From positions 1-16,542 of the forward strand of contig CANOBT010000123.1 in NCBI GenBank assembly GCA_947564305.1: a DNA stretch of 16,542 bases, written 5' to 3'. The notes under the pieces are model-generated. The model was given only the letters and a program-made list of their open reading frames with translations. It ran no database searches and was not told the DNA's origin. The stretch comes from an uncultured Lachnospiraceae bacterium. GTDB lineage: Bacteria > Bacillota_A > Clostridia > Lachnospirales > Lachnospiraceae. Numbering within the stretch: the first letter of the stretch is position 1; every line of letters starts with the position of its first letter. Below, piece after piece: positions 7,482 through 14,546 of this stretch. The translations under genes and the position numbers were made by a program.

Positions 7482-7497
7482 TGATGACAGACTACAT

Positions 7498-8166
7498 CTA
7501 CTGTAAGGTAAACGGCAGCACCGCCAGCAATACATAAGACGCCAGGCAGAACCACTTTAAAAACTCTGGGATTTCGGTCCGAATCCGCTTCGACAGTATC
7601 CCAAGGACTGCCGCCAGCATCAAAAGCGGGCTTAAAATACTTGCAAGGCCAAAACTTATCCCTGTAATGCCCGCTGTAAGGACTGGCAGGCTTACCGAAT
7701 AACCAAGCACAAAAAGAAGCGGCGGGCAGGGCGTTATCCCATACAAGATGCCTGCTGCTAACATTGAATAATGCTTGCTTTCCGGCAGCTCTTCTTTCCC
7801 ACATTCCTTACAATGCCCGCACTCTGCCGTTCCTCTCTTTATTTCCCAAACCCAGCGCACTGCCATAAGAAACCCGAACAGGCTCATCATGATCTGCACA
7901 GCCAGACGGAAAGGGAAATTTCCGATATATCCATGATCCGATATAAATTGTTTTCCGATCACAGAGGCTGTCAGGCACAGAACGGATACCCCTAAAAGTT
8001 TCCCGCAAAAAAACTGAATAAATATGCCATAACTTCTTTTCATCCCATCCCCGTGGGAAACAGTATAAGCAGAAAGGAAAGCGCTGACAAACGGACTGCA
8101 GCAGGTTCCACAGCCAATTCCTATGGAAAAGGCGGTCACTGCCGGAGTAAACAAACCTTCCATCAT
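7498..8166 (-). CDS. CcdA/DsbD-like (TauE/SafE-related) membrane protein
   Basis: A 222-residue protein with about six membrane segments. Two related cysteine-proline motifs lie in equivalent places in the two halves: GCGTCCSPF (18-26) and GITPCPPL (143-150). This is the pattern of CcdA/DsbD transmembrane proteins, which move reducing equivalents across the membrane by thiol-disulfide exchange; related proteins are annotated as sulfite exporter TauE/SafE or UreH-like. The loop between the halves holds CGHCKEC (Cys116, Cys119, Cys122), a possible metal or Fe-S site not typical of CcdA. The ATG overlaps the activator's stop (ATGA), with AAAGGGGG upstream. Next to Fe-S redox genes and exported DUF362 proteins, a role in passing electrons outward is plausible. 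Transport of a small molecule cannot be excluded. Confidence 0.75.
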   Translation of the reverse strand: MMEGLFTPAVTAFSIGIGCGTCCSPFVSAFLSAYTVSHGDGMKRSYGIFIQFFCGKLLGVSVLCLTASVIGKQFISDHGYIGNFPFRLAVQIMMSLFGFLMAVRWVWEIKRGTAECGHCKECGKEELPESKHYSMLAAGILYGITPCPPLLFVLGYSVSLPVLTAGITGISFGLASILSPLLMLAAVLGILSKRIRTEIPEFLKWFCLASYVLLAVLPFTLQ

Positions 8167-8954
8167 TCCTGCTGCCCCCTTTCACTTGCAATCAACGCCG
8201 CACCAATCGCCCCATTAAATTGCGGATAGGCTGCCACATATACTTCTTTCATCAATTCTTCCTCAAATGCCCTGCAAATGCCAATGTTTTTTGCCCCGCC
8301 TCCGGTCATCAGTATATCCCCACCCTTTTGTGTACGCTTCATCATTTTTATGATTCGCTTCGCCATAGACAAATGCATCCCGTAGAGAATGTCCCTGCGG
8401 TCATATTTCCTTGCCACCAGGGAGATCACCTCTGACTGTGCGAAAACGACACAGGTACTGTTAATGTCGCACGGTTCTTTACTTTCCAGGGAAAGCGGCC
8501 CGATCTGGTCTATAGTCGTTTCCAATATTTGCGCGGCGATCTCTAAAAACTTGCCGGTTCCGGCGGCACATTTATCATTCATCGTAAAATTGCGGATATT
8601 ATAATGTTCATCCAGATAAATGATCTTACTGTCCTGTCCCCCAATGTCAACCACGATACCCGGACGGTATTCTTTCGGCGCTGTTACCCTGACCCCATAA
8701 GCATGTGCCGTGATCTCCGAGATGTCATCATCCGCAATCTCAAGAATCTTCCGGCTGTATCCGGTTGCCATGATATACCCGATGTCACTTCTCCTCAATC
8801 CGTTCTTTTCACAAATCCTGTGCAGCATATCCTCCGATGTTCCATTATTATCTATCCCGGTATTGCATACCAGCGTATCCACCACCTGTTTTCCATCAAA
8901 CAACGCCGCCTTCAGATAGGTAGAACCGCCGTCAAACCCTACAAAATATTTCAT
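8163..8954 (-). CDS. BadF/HgdC-type ATP-dependent activator (acyl-CoA dehydratase activase)
   Basis: A 263-residue ASKHA-fold ATPase. Members are homodimers that share one [4Fe-4S] cluster and use ATP hydrolysis to inject a low-potential electron into HgdB-type proteins. Visible motifs are the phosphate loop FDGGST (7-12), DIGGQDSK (103-110), NDKCAAGTGKFLE with cluster ligand Cys129, CVVFAQSEV with the second ligand Cys168, and the adenosine motif GGGAKN (218-223). All catalytic and cluster residues are intact and the length is normal. The ATG at 8954 is chosen over GTG at 8966 because GGAGGT sits about ten bases before the ATG but directly against the GTG. It lies directly downstream of the cysteine-rich HgdB-like gene, its natural partner, with a structured 112- to 124-base gap between them. 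Confidence 0.93.
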   Translation of the reverse strand: MKYFVGFDGGSTYLKAALFDGKQVVDTLVCNTGIDNNGTSEDMLHRICEKNGLRRSDIGYIMATGYSRKILEIADDDISEITAHAYGVRVTAPKEYRPGIVVDIGGQDSKIIYLDEHYNIRNFTMNDKCAAGTGKFLEIAAQILETTIDQIGPLSLESKEPCDINSTCVVFAQSEVISLVARKYDRRDILYGMHLSMAKRIIKMMKRTQKGGDILMTGGGAKNIGICRAFEEELMKEVYVAAYPQFNGAIGAALIASERGQQE

Positions 8955-8985
8955 AATATGTGTCACCTCCGTTTCTGGTATTCCT

Positions 8986-9107
8986 GCAACTGTTCCGTTC
9001 CTTCACAGCTGCAGGCAAAAATCCATTTAAAATCGCCTGCGGCGATGGGATTTTTGCCCCTCCCCCCGAATCACTTTCTTACGGTCTGTGCAGTGAATGC
9101 ACAGACC
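8986..9107 (-). repeat. Structured leader, copy 1 (upstream of the activator gene)
   Basis: The shared hairpin is GGTCTGTGCA / TGCACAGACC (9083-9092 / 9098-9107), a perfect ten-base stem with loop GTGAA. It overlaps the last codons and stop of the upstream HgdB-like gene. A second, long stem pairs GGCAAAAATCC (9014-9024) with GGATTTTTGCC (9048-9058) and has ATCGCC / GGCGAT inside (9032-9037 / 9041-9046). A third pairs 8986-8993 with 9005-9012 with one pair that is G-U only in minus-strand RNA. No T run follows the stems. Confidence 0.6.
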
Positions 9108-10437
9108 TGTCTGAACTATTATGGTATTCTTTCATTTTGATCATTTCTATAAAGGCTTCCATGCGGATGCGGAGCTGCTCCACATCCTCCTCGTTATAAT
9201 CGCTCTCTATACGGATGACCGGAATCCCCATTTTTTCCAGTTCTTCTTCCAAAACGGGATATTCGTAATCATATACAAGGCATCCCCGCGAGATATGGCA
9301 GACGATCCCCTGGATCTGATACTCTTTCACCATCTGGCGGATGCGGAAGATTCTCTGCGAATTATCCGCAAATACCGGGCAGGTACATGGTTTAATATAA
9401 CGGTCTGCAAGCGCACGCACCATCCCGTCAAAACTCACATCCACAATACTTACCGGATCATAGACCGCACGATCCCCCAGACAGGTTTCGTCTGCTACAA
9501 GGTTTCCGCCCATTTCCTCAATCAGCAGCGGAAGCTTCATATTGGGAAACGCGATCGGGGAACCGGTGAGCAGAATCCTGGGACGGTTGCCTTTTGCGGC
9601 AAATTTTTGTCCTGCCATCCGCTTTTCCAGTTCTCCGTTCAGACTGTGCATAGCATCCGCCCACACATCTGCCGGCATATATGCATAAGCGTTCATGACT
9701 GCCATTGCCTGTGCGCCGGAAATCAAAGGAGGGATATTCTGGCGAAACGCCAGAAAACGTGACATTTCATACTGTGCATAGCCAATCCTGTTAATCGCAT
9801 CTGCCAGCGTTTTTGCTGTGATTTCCTGGCCTGTCACTTCTTCGAGCTGTGGGATCAGGCGGTAAAGTTCCCTCCGGAATACCTCCCCGTCACCGTCTGA
9901 GTGCTTTCCTTGAGGAATCTGCATCACTGCCGTTTTCTTCTTCTGCCCAAGCAACCCTGCAATTTTCTTTTTACAGTCACAGGTAATCGGAACCACCATA
10001 AGGGCACAGTCATCATACAATGGCATGGTTTCAGAACAGACAAAACCGGAAACTGCCTTCACCAACGGGCAGGCGTCCCTTGCGGCTAACCCGTCACTGA
10101 TGGAATAGGCGGTAAAACTTCCGGAACAAAGCCGTACCGGATAAGCGCCAGCCGCATAAATCAGCTCATTCGGAACCATAGCACAGAATGTGCCAACCAT
10201 AACCTGATCCTTTTTTTCATATGGCGATTTCATTTCTACATAAACTTTGCGGAGTGTTTCAAAGAATGGTTTCATTCCCTCCGGTGTATTGGAAGCCATT
10301 TCAAGCCTGCGCAGATAGGAGGCAGCGATACGTGACGACTTCTTATAAAACAGTTCCTTTCCTTTTACAGAAAGGATTTCCTCTTTCCCGCGCATTTCTC
10401 CATGCATAGAGGTATGTCTGGAAGACGTATTGCTCAT
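9079..10437 (-). CDS. HgdB-like (2-hydroxyacyl-CoA dehydratase family) Fe-S protein, cysteine-rich
   Basis: A 452-residue protein of the HgdB/HgdA/BcrBC/double-cubane family, which takes electrons from the HgdC-type ATPase. Family motifs: FCAMVPNELIYAAGAYPVRL (84-103), DACPLVKAVSGF (121-132), CDCKKKIAGLL (153-163), RILLTGSPI (287-295), ETCLGDR (317-323) and GIPVIRIESDYNEEDVEQLR (404-423). Cys85, Cys123 and Cys319 correspond in position to the three cluster ligands of dehydratase subunits. It also has Cys104, 134, 144, 153, 155, 351, 353, 380 and 386, enough for a larger, double-cubane-like cluster (inference). The ATG overlaps the stop of the polyferredoxin gene, with GGAGG nine bases before. 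The last nine codons lie in a repeated hairpin, making the C-terminus longer than in its paralogue. The substrate is unknown. Confidence 0.9.
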   Translation of the reverse strand: MSNTSSRHTSMHGEMRGKEEILSVKGKELFYKKSSRIAASYLRRLEMASNTPEGMKPFFETLRKVYVEMKSPYEKKDQVMVGTFCAMVPNELIYAAGAYPVRLCSGSFTAYSISDGLAARDACPLVKAVSGFVCSETMPLYDDCALMVVPITCDCKKKIAGLLGQKKKTAVMQIPQGKHSDGDGEVFRRELYRLIPQLEEVTGQEITAKTLADAINRIGYAQYEMSRFLAFRQNIPPLISGAQAMAVMNAYAYMPADVWADAMHSLNGELEKRMAGQKFAAKGNRPRILLTGSPIAFPNMKLPLLIEEMGGNLVADETCLGDRAVYDPVSIVDVSFDGMVRALADRYIKPCTCPVFADNSQRIFRIRQMVKEYQIQGIVCHISRGCLVYDYEYPVLEEELEKMGIPVIRIESDYNEEDVEQLRIRMEAFIEMIKMKEYHNSSDRSVHSLHRP

Positions 10438-12293
10438 TGTTTTTTCCTCCTATTTCTGCGATATTTTGAAAGGAATGTCCTTCTGGACGACTGGTAGAGA
10501 GTCTTTCCAAAACAAGTCATACGAAGCGCTTTATCTTCCGGACATTTATGGATGCATTCCCCGCACATCAGACAGTCAACCGTCTGAACATTTACCACAT
10601 CCCCGCACGTTTTTCTGTGCATAAAGGGATGCCCGGAGGGCGTTTCTTTTCCCCGTTCTGTATAAATATTTTTCAGCCGCATCGGGCAGGCGGCATAACA
10701 CGCCTCGCATTCCGTACAGGATGTGCAGTCTTTCTTTAGCTTAAAAATATTAAATTTATAGAAAATACCCAATAAATACCCCATTGGGCACATAATGCAC
10801 CAAAAACGCTTGATAAAAAAGCTGCCCACTAAAAGCGGTATCGTCAGGATTCCGCCAAGCACAAGGTCAATCCAGTATCCGCCAAGCGCAGGTGAAAATA
10901 TCTTATTCGGGCATATGTCACAGAAATTGCCTCCCGTAAAGGTAAAACACAAAAACAAAAGAATCCACGTCCACTTTAATGGCTGCAAAATCTGGTTCAT
11001 ACGGTCTGTCACAGTAATCGGACGGATATGGAAAGCCTTCCGCAGTTTATCCTTCAAATCCTGCGCAAACCCAAGAGGACACATAAACCCGCAGAGGATT
11101 CTCCCAAACAGGATCAGAAAGAGAAACAGCGTTCCCATATATGCCGCAATATAGCTAAGACTGCGTGTGGTAAACAGTTCCGGTAGGTGCGTCAGATAAT
11201 AGCAGCTTGATTCCAATGTCTGATCCAGATTGAAAGGACAGCTAAACACCGGAACCGCTACCTGGTTTAAGACCTGCCCCTGCTCCACAAGTTTTCCGGC
11301 ATACGTCCACAGGAAAAATCCGGCCATCAGAAACAGCCACCGTATCATAAGGAAATGGGAATCTGTTTTTTGCATCAGCGGATTCGCCGCATAAATCCCC
11401 GCCTTTTCCCGTGAATAAATCCGATGTTCCAGTGAGCCTTTCAGACACTTTTCCCTTATCAAATGCACAAAAGCAATTCCCACTGCAGATAATGCGAAAA
11501 ACAAAAGCAACGGAATCTGCGCTTTCCAGAAATGCGGCGAGAAATAAGCATAGTCCTCCAAGGCATAATACATCCGGTAAACGGTTCCTTCTTCCGGTTC
11601 ATAAGAAATTGTCAGGCCGCTGCGTATGTATTTTACCGGAAGATTTTTCACATACCCGAAACCATCTGTTTCAAAAACCTTATCCTCAAAATCAGAGGCA
11701 GTCACAGAAACAAAACTATCCGCCACAACCTCCCCCTGAAAAAACACCTGTATCTTTTTCCGCTCCTCAAAACAGAGTTCAAACGGGATCTCCTCACTGT
11801 GAAACCCGCGGGGAACCGCAGCATAGGCATGAGGGCCGAAATCTGCCCTGGCAGAATCATAAACCGTTTCTATCTTCCCATCATCGTCTATATCAGCCTG
11901 TCTTGCCCTTGTTACTGCCACAAAATATCCGGTAAAATCCTCCTGGATTGGCCGACTGCTCTCCAGATCAACATCTACAACACCCTCTGCCGTTTTTGCA
12001 TAGATCAATATATCCCCATTTCCTGCCGCATCTGCCTGGATACTCTCATCCATGAATACACGGGCATCTGTCCAAAATTGCAGCTCTCTGTCAGCGCCAT
12101 AGGCAAACCATATGGCAGAAGAGGCTTTTAGCGGAGGCTGTCCTGTTTCCCGGACAAAACGATAATCAGATGGCATCATATGAAATTGATACAGCACAAG
12201 TTTATTTGCAAAAAGGGCAGCGATTGTCAGCATGGCGCAAATTACATACACCAAAATCCTGCCCCACTTGCGTTTCTTTGCAAATCCTTCCAT
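10434..12293 (-). CDS. NapH/NosR-like membrane polyferredoxin with extracytoplasmic domain
   Basis: A 619-residue protein. The ATG at 12293 has AGGGG seven bases upstream and is preferred to GTG at 12320. Residues 12-34 are a membrane helix; 40-250 form a soluble domain likely outside the membrane, with an EF-hand-like DIDDDGKIE (134-142). Further helices follow at about 258-280, 316-332, 378-400, 440-452 and 475-495. CGFMCPLG (401-408), CDICP (458-462) and CIMCPMG (499-505) are the NapH/NosR/CcoG cysteine motifs. Two [4Fe-4S] ferredoxin motifs follow on the cytoplasmic side: Cys526, 529, 532, 536 and Cys574, 577, 580, 584, each CX2CX2CX3CP. Such proteins carry electrons between quinol, cytoplasmic Fe-S proteins and exported partners. 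Position between the two HgdB-like genes suggests it feeds or drains them. The soluble domain is not the NosR FMN-binding domain as far as I can see. Confidence 0.85.
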   Translation of the reverse strand: MEGFAKKRKWGRILVYVICAMLTIAALFANKLVLYQFHMMPSDYRFVRETGQPPLKASSAIWFAYGADRELQFWTDARVFMDESIQADAAGNGDILIYAKTAEGVVDVDLESSRPIQEDFTGYFVAVTRARQADIDDDGKIETVYDSARADFGPHAYAAVPRGFHSEEIPFELCFEERKKIQVFFQGEVVADSFVSVTASDFEDKVFETDGFGYVKNLPVKYIRSGLTISYEPEEGTVYRMYYALEDYAYFSPHFWKAQIPLLLFFALSAVGIAFVHLIREKCLKGSLEHRIYSREKAGIYAANPLMQKTDSHFLMIRWLFLMAGFFLWTYAGKLVEQGQVLNQVAVPVFSCPFNLDQTLESSCYYLTHLPELFTTRSLSYIAAYMGTLFLFLILFGRILCGFMCPLGFAQDLKDKLRKAFHIRPITVTDRMNQILQPLKWTWILLFLCFTFTGGNFCDICPNKIFSPALGGYWIDLVLGGILTIPLLVGSFFIKRFWCIMCPMGYLLGIFYKFNIFKLKKDCTSCTECEACYAACPMRLKNIYTERGKETPSGHPFMHRKTCGDVVNVQTVDCLMCGECIHKCPEDKALRMTCFGKTLYQSSRRTFLSKYRRNRRKKQ

Positions 12294-12325
12294 ATCGTTT
12301 CCCCTTTCATCCTTACTCACTATGG

Positions 12326-12472
12326 ATTACTGTTCACAGGTAAACCTGCAAACAGTAACGAAATCCGGCCATTGGAAGTTTGCCTTCGGCAAAGGCCGGA
12401 TTTCCTCCTGGCTTAATTTACGCGTTCTTACGGACTTTGCAGCGAGTGCAAAGTCCTGGTATGAACAGTAAT
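12326..12472 (-). repeat. Structured leader, copy 2 (upstream of the polyferredoxin gene)
   Basis: The shared hairpin GGACTTTGCA / TGCAAAGTCC (12432-12441 / 12447-12456) is a perfect ten-base stem with loop GCGAG. A second stem pairs AAATCCGGCC (12361-12370) with GGCCGGATTT (12394-12403) and has TTTGCC / GGCAAA inside. A third pairs 12327-12340 with 12345-12358: fourteen pairs in minus-strand RNA, two of them G-U. The segment 12326-12336 can instead pair perfectly, eleven bases, with 12462-12472, which would close a multi-branch structure. The two folds exclude each other. The stretch ends 33 bases before the ATG of the polyferredoxin gene. Confidence 0.6.
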
Positions 12473-12513
12473 CATTATCGTTCCAGCATTCAGCGCACAC
12501 GGTAACCTTTTCT

Positions 12514-13752
12514 TTATTTTCCCGATTTCCTTTGTTTCAACATTTCTGCAAAAGCTTCCACCCTGAGCCTTAACTGCTCCACATCCTGATTGCTGTAATC
12601 CGTTTCCATGCGTATGACCGGAACGTCATATTTTGCAAATAAACGCTCAAACCGTTCCATTTCAAAATCAAATTCTATCTGCCCTTTCAGTACATGGCAG
12701 ACTGCGCCGTCCACCGGATACTGCTTCAGATATTGGGATATTTTAAGGAACAGCGTATCATTTTTCACATAGGAAGAAGAGCCGTCATTCACAAAAGATC
12801 TCCGGCACATTTCTTCAAATCCGCCTGTCCCGTCATATGTCTTTATTACATCAGGCACAATAAAATTTCCACCGAATGAAAGTCCGGCTTCCTTTAAAAG
12901 AAATGGGACTTTATAATTCGGAAAATAAACAGGGGAGCCAAACAGAAGCACTTTACGGATACTGGTATCCGCATCCTCTTTTATTTTGGCCAGCCGCCTG
13001 TTTACTGCCAGCATCTGTCTGGCCCATTCCCTATAATCATCTGCAAGCAGATAGCAGAATGGCACAAATATCCGAAAGATACTTGACAGGTTTTGCTGGC
13101 GTTTCCCTGCCAGTAATTCAAAGATTTGAAGCTGCCTTTTCGCATCAGCGACTTCCTTACCTGCCTTTTGGAGCCTCCGCTTAGAATAACTCCTTCTGGT
13201 ATAGACAGACAGTTTCTCCGCTAATAATTCCATCTGACGGCTCCATTCCGCTAATGCGCCCACATTTTTCATAGGCGGGACTGACACGGTATACACATCT
13301 TTCCCTTTACGTTTCAGCAAATACGCAATCTTACGGCTGCTGTCATTCACAAGCGGAACCACAGTCAGAGGGTTCCCATCTATCTGTGACAAAAAACCAT
13401 ACACCGCACGGGTCACCGGGTCCGCATCCCTTGGAAGATCGCTGTCTGAAATCCCTGTCAGAATCCGGCTCCCTCCCATCAGGCGCACAGGCGTTATCCC
13501 AAACATCCAGAAAATCTCATCCGGAAGGCTGTTTCCTACTACAAACACCTTTTTTCTTCCGGATGTAAAATCTAAAAGCCTCCTCCTGGCAAGCTCCAGA
13601 AACCATGACGCTTCTTCAAACACCGGAAATTCTGCTACAGCCTTGTTTATCATATCCTCTATTTCTTCTTCATAAGACCTGCATTTTCCTGTATCCAGAA
13701 ACGCCACCTCCTTACTGCCGGAATTATACTCGCGAGCATACTTATTTGCCAA
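12514..13752 (-). CDS. HgdB-like paralogue that has lost the Fe-S cysteines
   Basis: A 412-residue protein clearly homologous to the other HgdB-like protein: GITPVRLMGGS (85-95), DPVTRAVYGF (111-120), KVLLFGSPVYFPN (267-279) and DVPVIRMETDYSNQDVEQLR (376-395) align with it. The cluster cysteines are gone: the CPLVK position reads DPVTR, CDCKKK reads NDSSRK, RLCSG reads RLMGG, the CTC position reads SSS and RGC reads KGQ. Only Cys24, 233, 316 and 352 remain. It is therefore unlikely to hold the usual cluster and may be a structural or substrate-binding partner of the cysteine-rich subunit. The start is a TTG at 13752, the only sensible start before ATG codon 33, with an AAGAAGAAG site. The start lies inside a 14-base inverted repeat. 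The gene follows the HAD gene by 16 bases. Confidence 0.85.
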   Translation of the reverse strand: MANKYAREYNSGSKEVAFLDTGKCRSYEEEIEDMINKAVAEFPVFEEASWFLELARRRLLDFTSGRKKVFVVGNSLPDEIFWMFGITPVRLMGGSRILTGISDSDLPRDADPVTRAVYGFLSQIDGNPLTVVPLVNDSSRKIAYLLKRKGKDVYTVSVPPMKNVGALAEWSRQMELLAEKLSVYTRRSYSKRRLQKAGKEVADAKRQLQIFELLAGKRQQNLSSIFRIFVPFCYLLADDYREWARQMLAVNRRLAKIKEDADTSIRKVLLFGSPVYFPNYKVPFLLKEAGLSFGGNFIVPDVIKTYDGTGGFEEMCRRSFVNDGSSSYVKNDTLFLKISQYLKQYPVDGAVCHVLKGQIEFDFEMERFERLFAKYDVPVIRMETDYSNQDVEQLRLRVEAFAEMLKQRKSGK

Positions 13753-13805
13753 ATGATTTGCTTCTTCTTTAAAAATAGCGGTAATCTATTGGCAAATCAT
13801 TTGGC
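13748..13805 (-). promoter_or_regulatory. 14-bp inverted repeat enclosing a TTG start codon
   Basis: GCCAAATGATTTGC (13748-13761) and GCAAATCATTTGGC (13792-13805) are perfect complements 30 bases apart. In minus-strand RNA the stem would hide the TTG start of the HgdB-like paralogue (13752-13750), and the purine-rich ribosome site would sit in the loop. The other arm lies in the 3' coding end of the HAD gene. Translation of the HAD gene up to its stop would melt the stem, so this could couple the two genes. This is structural inference from sequence. Confidence 0.5.
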
Positions 13806-14482
13806 TCACGGGTATATGAATACAAACTTTTATCCTCAAAATGCCTTATATATAAATCTGCTTTTTCCATCAGGGCATCCCTGTCCTGCCTGGCAGAAAA
13901 ATCTTCTACGATTACTGTATCAACCGGGATTTTCTTTGCCGTTCTAAGGGCTGCATAAGTATCCTCAAAGAGAACTGCATCTTCCGCAACGCCTCCCATA
14001 CACCGTAAAGCATACCGATAATATTCCGGATCAGACTTGTCTATCTCCATCTGGTCACTGCATACAAGCACATCAAACAATCTTAAAACATCGTGATGAT
14101 CCAGAAATCCTTCCGCTAATTCTCTATGATTTGCCGTCACAAGGGCAATTTTTTTCCCATTCTCTTTTAGATAATGAAGATATTGCTCCGCCCCCTGCTT
14201 TAAACAGAGTTCTTTCCAATATTTATACTGTATTTCTGTTGTCCACTCACGGAAAATCTCCTCTCCCGATAAAGGGAGGCCGTACCGCTTTGCAACATAT
14301 TCCGCACTTTCCCTAAGAGGCAGCCCATCAAACTTCCTTCTTGCTTCCATATCTATCTTTTTTTGATAACTTTCCAAAAATATCTCCAGGAAGTCATCCC
14401 ACAGCCACATGGAATCTGCCAGAGTGCCATCCATATCAAACATAAAAAAACGCTTTGCCTCAAAATCCAAATTTTTACCCAT
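13769..14482 (-). CDS. HAD-superfamily phosphatase (phosphoglycolate/beta-PGM-like)
   Basis: A 237-residue HAD hydrolase. Motif I is FDMDGTLADS with nucleophile Asp16 and acid Asp18; motif II is LVTAN (Thr117); motif III is Lys149 in DKSDPEYY; motif IV is LFEDTYAAL (Glu173-Asp174). A helical cap domain occupies residues about 24-90, as in subfamily I enzymes such as phosphoglycolate phosphatase and beta-phosphoglucomutase. The exact substrate cannot be told from the sequence. The ATG has AGGGAA about eight bases upstream. It lies between the MATE transporter gene (64 bases away) and the HgdB-like paralogue (16 bases), so it is probably in the same transcript. The residues after about 215 form a short extra tail of unknown role. 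Confidence 0.88.
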   Translation of the reverse strand: MGKNLDFEAKRFFMFDMDGTLADSMWLWDDFLEIFLESYQKKIDMEARRKFDGLPLRESAEYVAKRYGLPLSGEEIFREWTTEIQYKYWKELCLKQGAEQYLHYLKENGKKIALVTANHRELAEGFLDHHDVLRLFDVLVCSDQMEIDKSDPEYYRYALRCMGGVAEDAVLFEDTYAALRTAKKIPVDTVIVEDFSARQDRDALMEKADLYIRHFEDKSLYSYTREPNDLPIDYRYF

Positions 14483-14546
14483 ATGTATTTTCCCTATTGC
14501 TCCACAAGTTTTCCATATATAAAAAGATACCTGAAAGGTTCCCCAT

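Noticed and set aside
8604..9140. A plus-strand open frame spanning the activator and its upstream gap
   Set aside because: It overlaps the intact activator gene antisense and shows no domain or ribosome site.
8163..10437. Ordinary amino-acid fermentation dehydratase (hgdABC/hadABC type)
   Set aside because: The partner subunit lacks cluster cysteines and no CoA-transferase, dehydrogenase or Etf gene is present. I kept only the family-level assignment.
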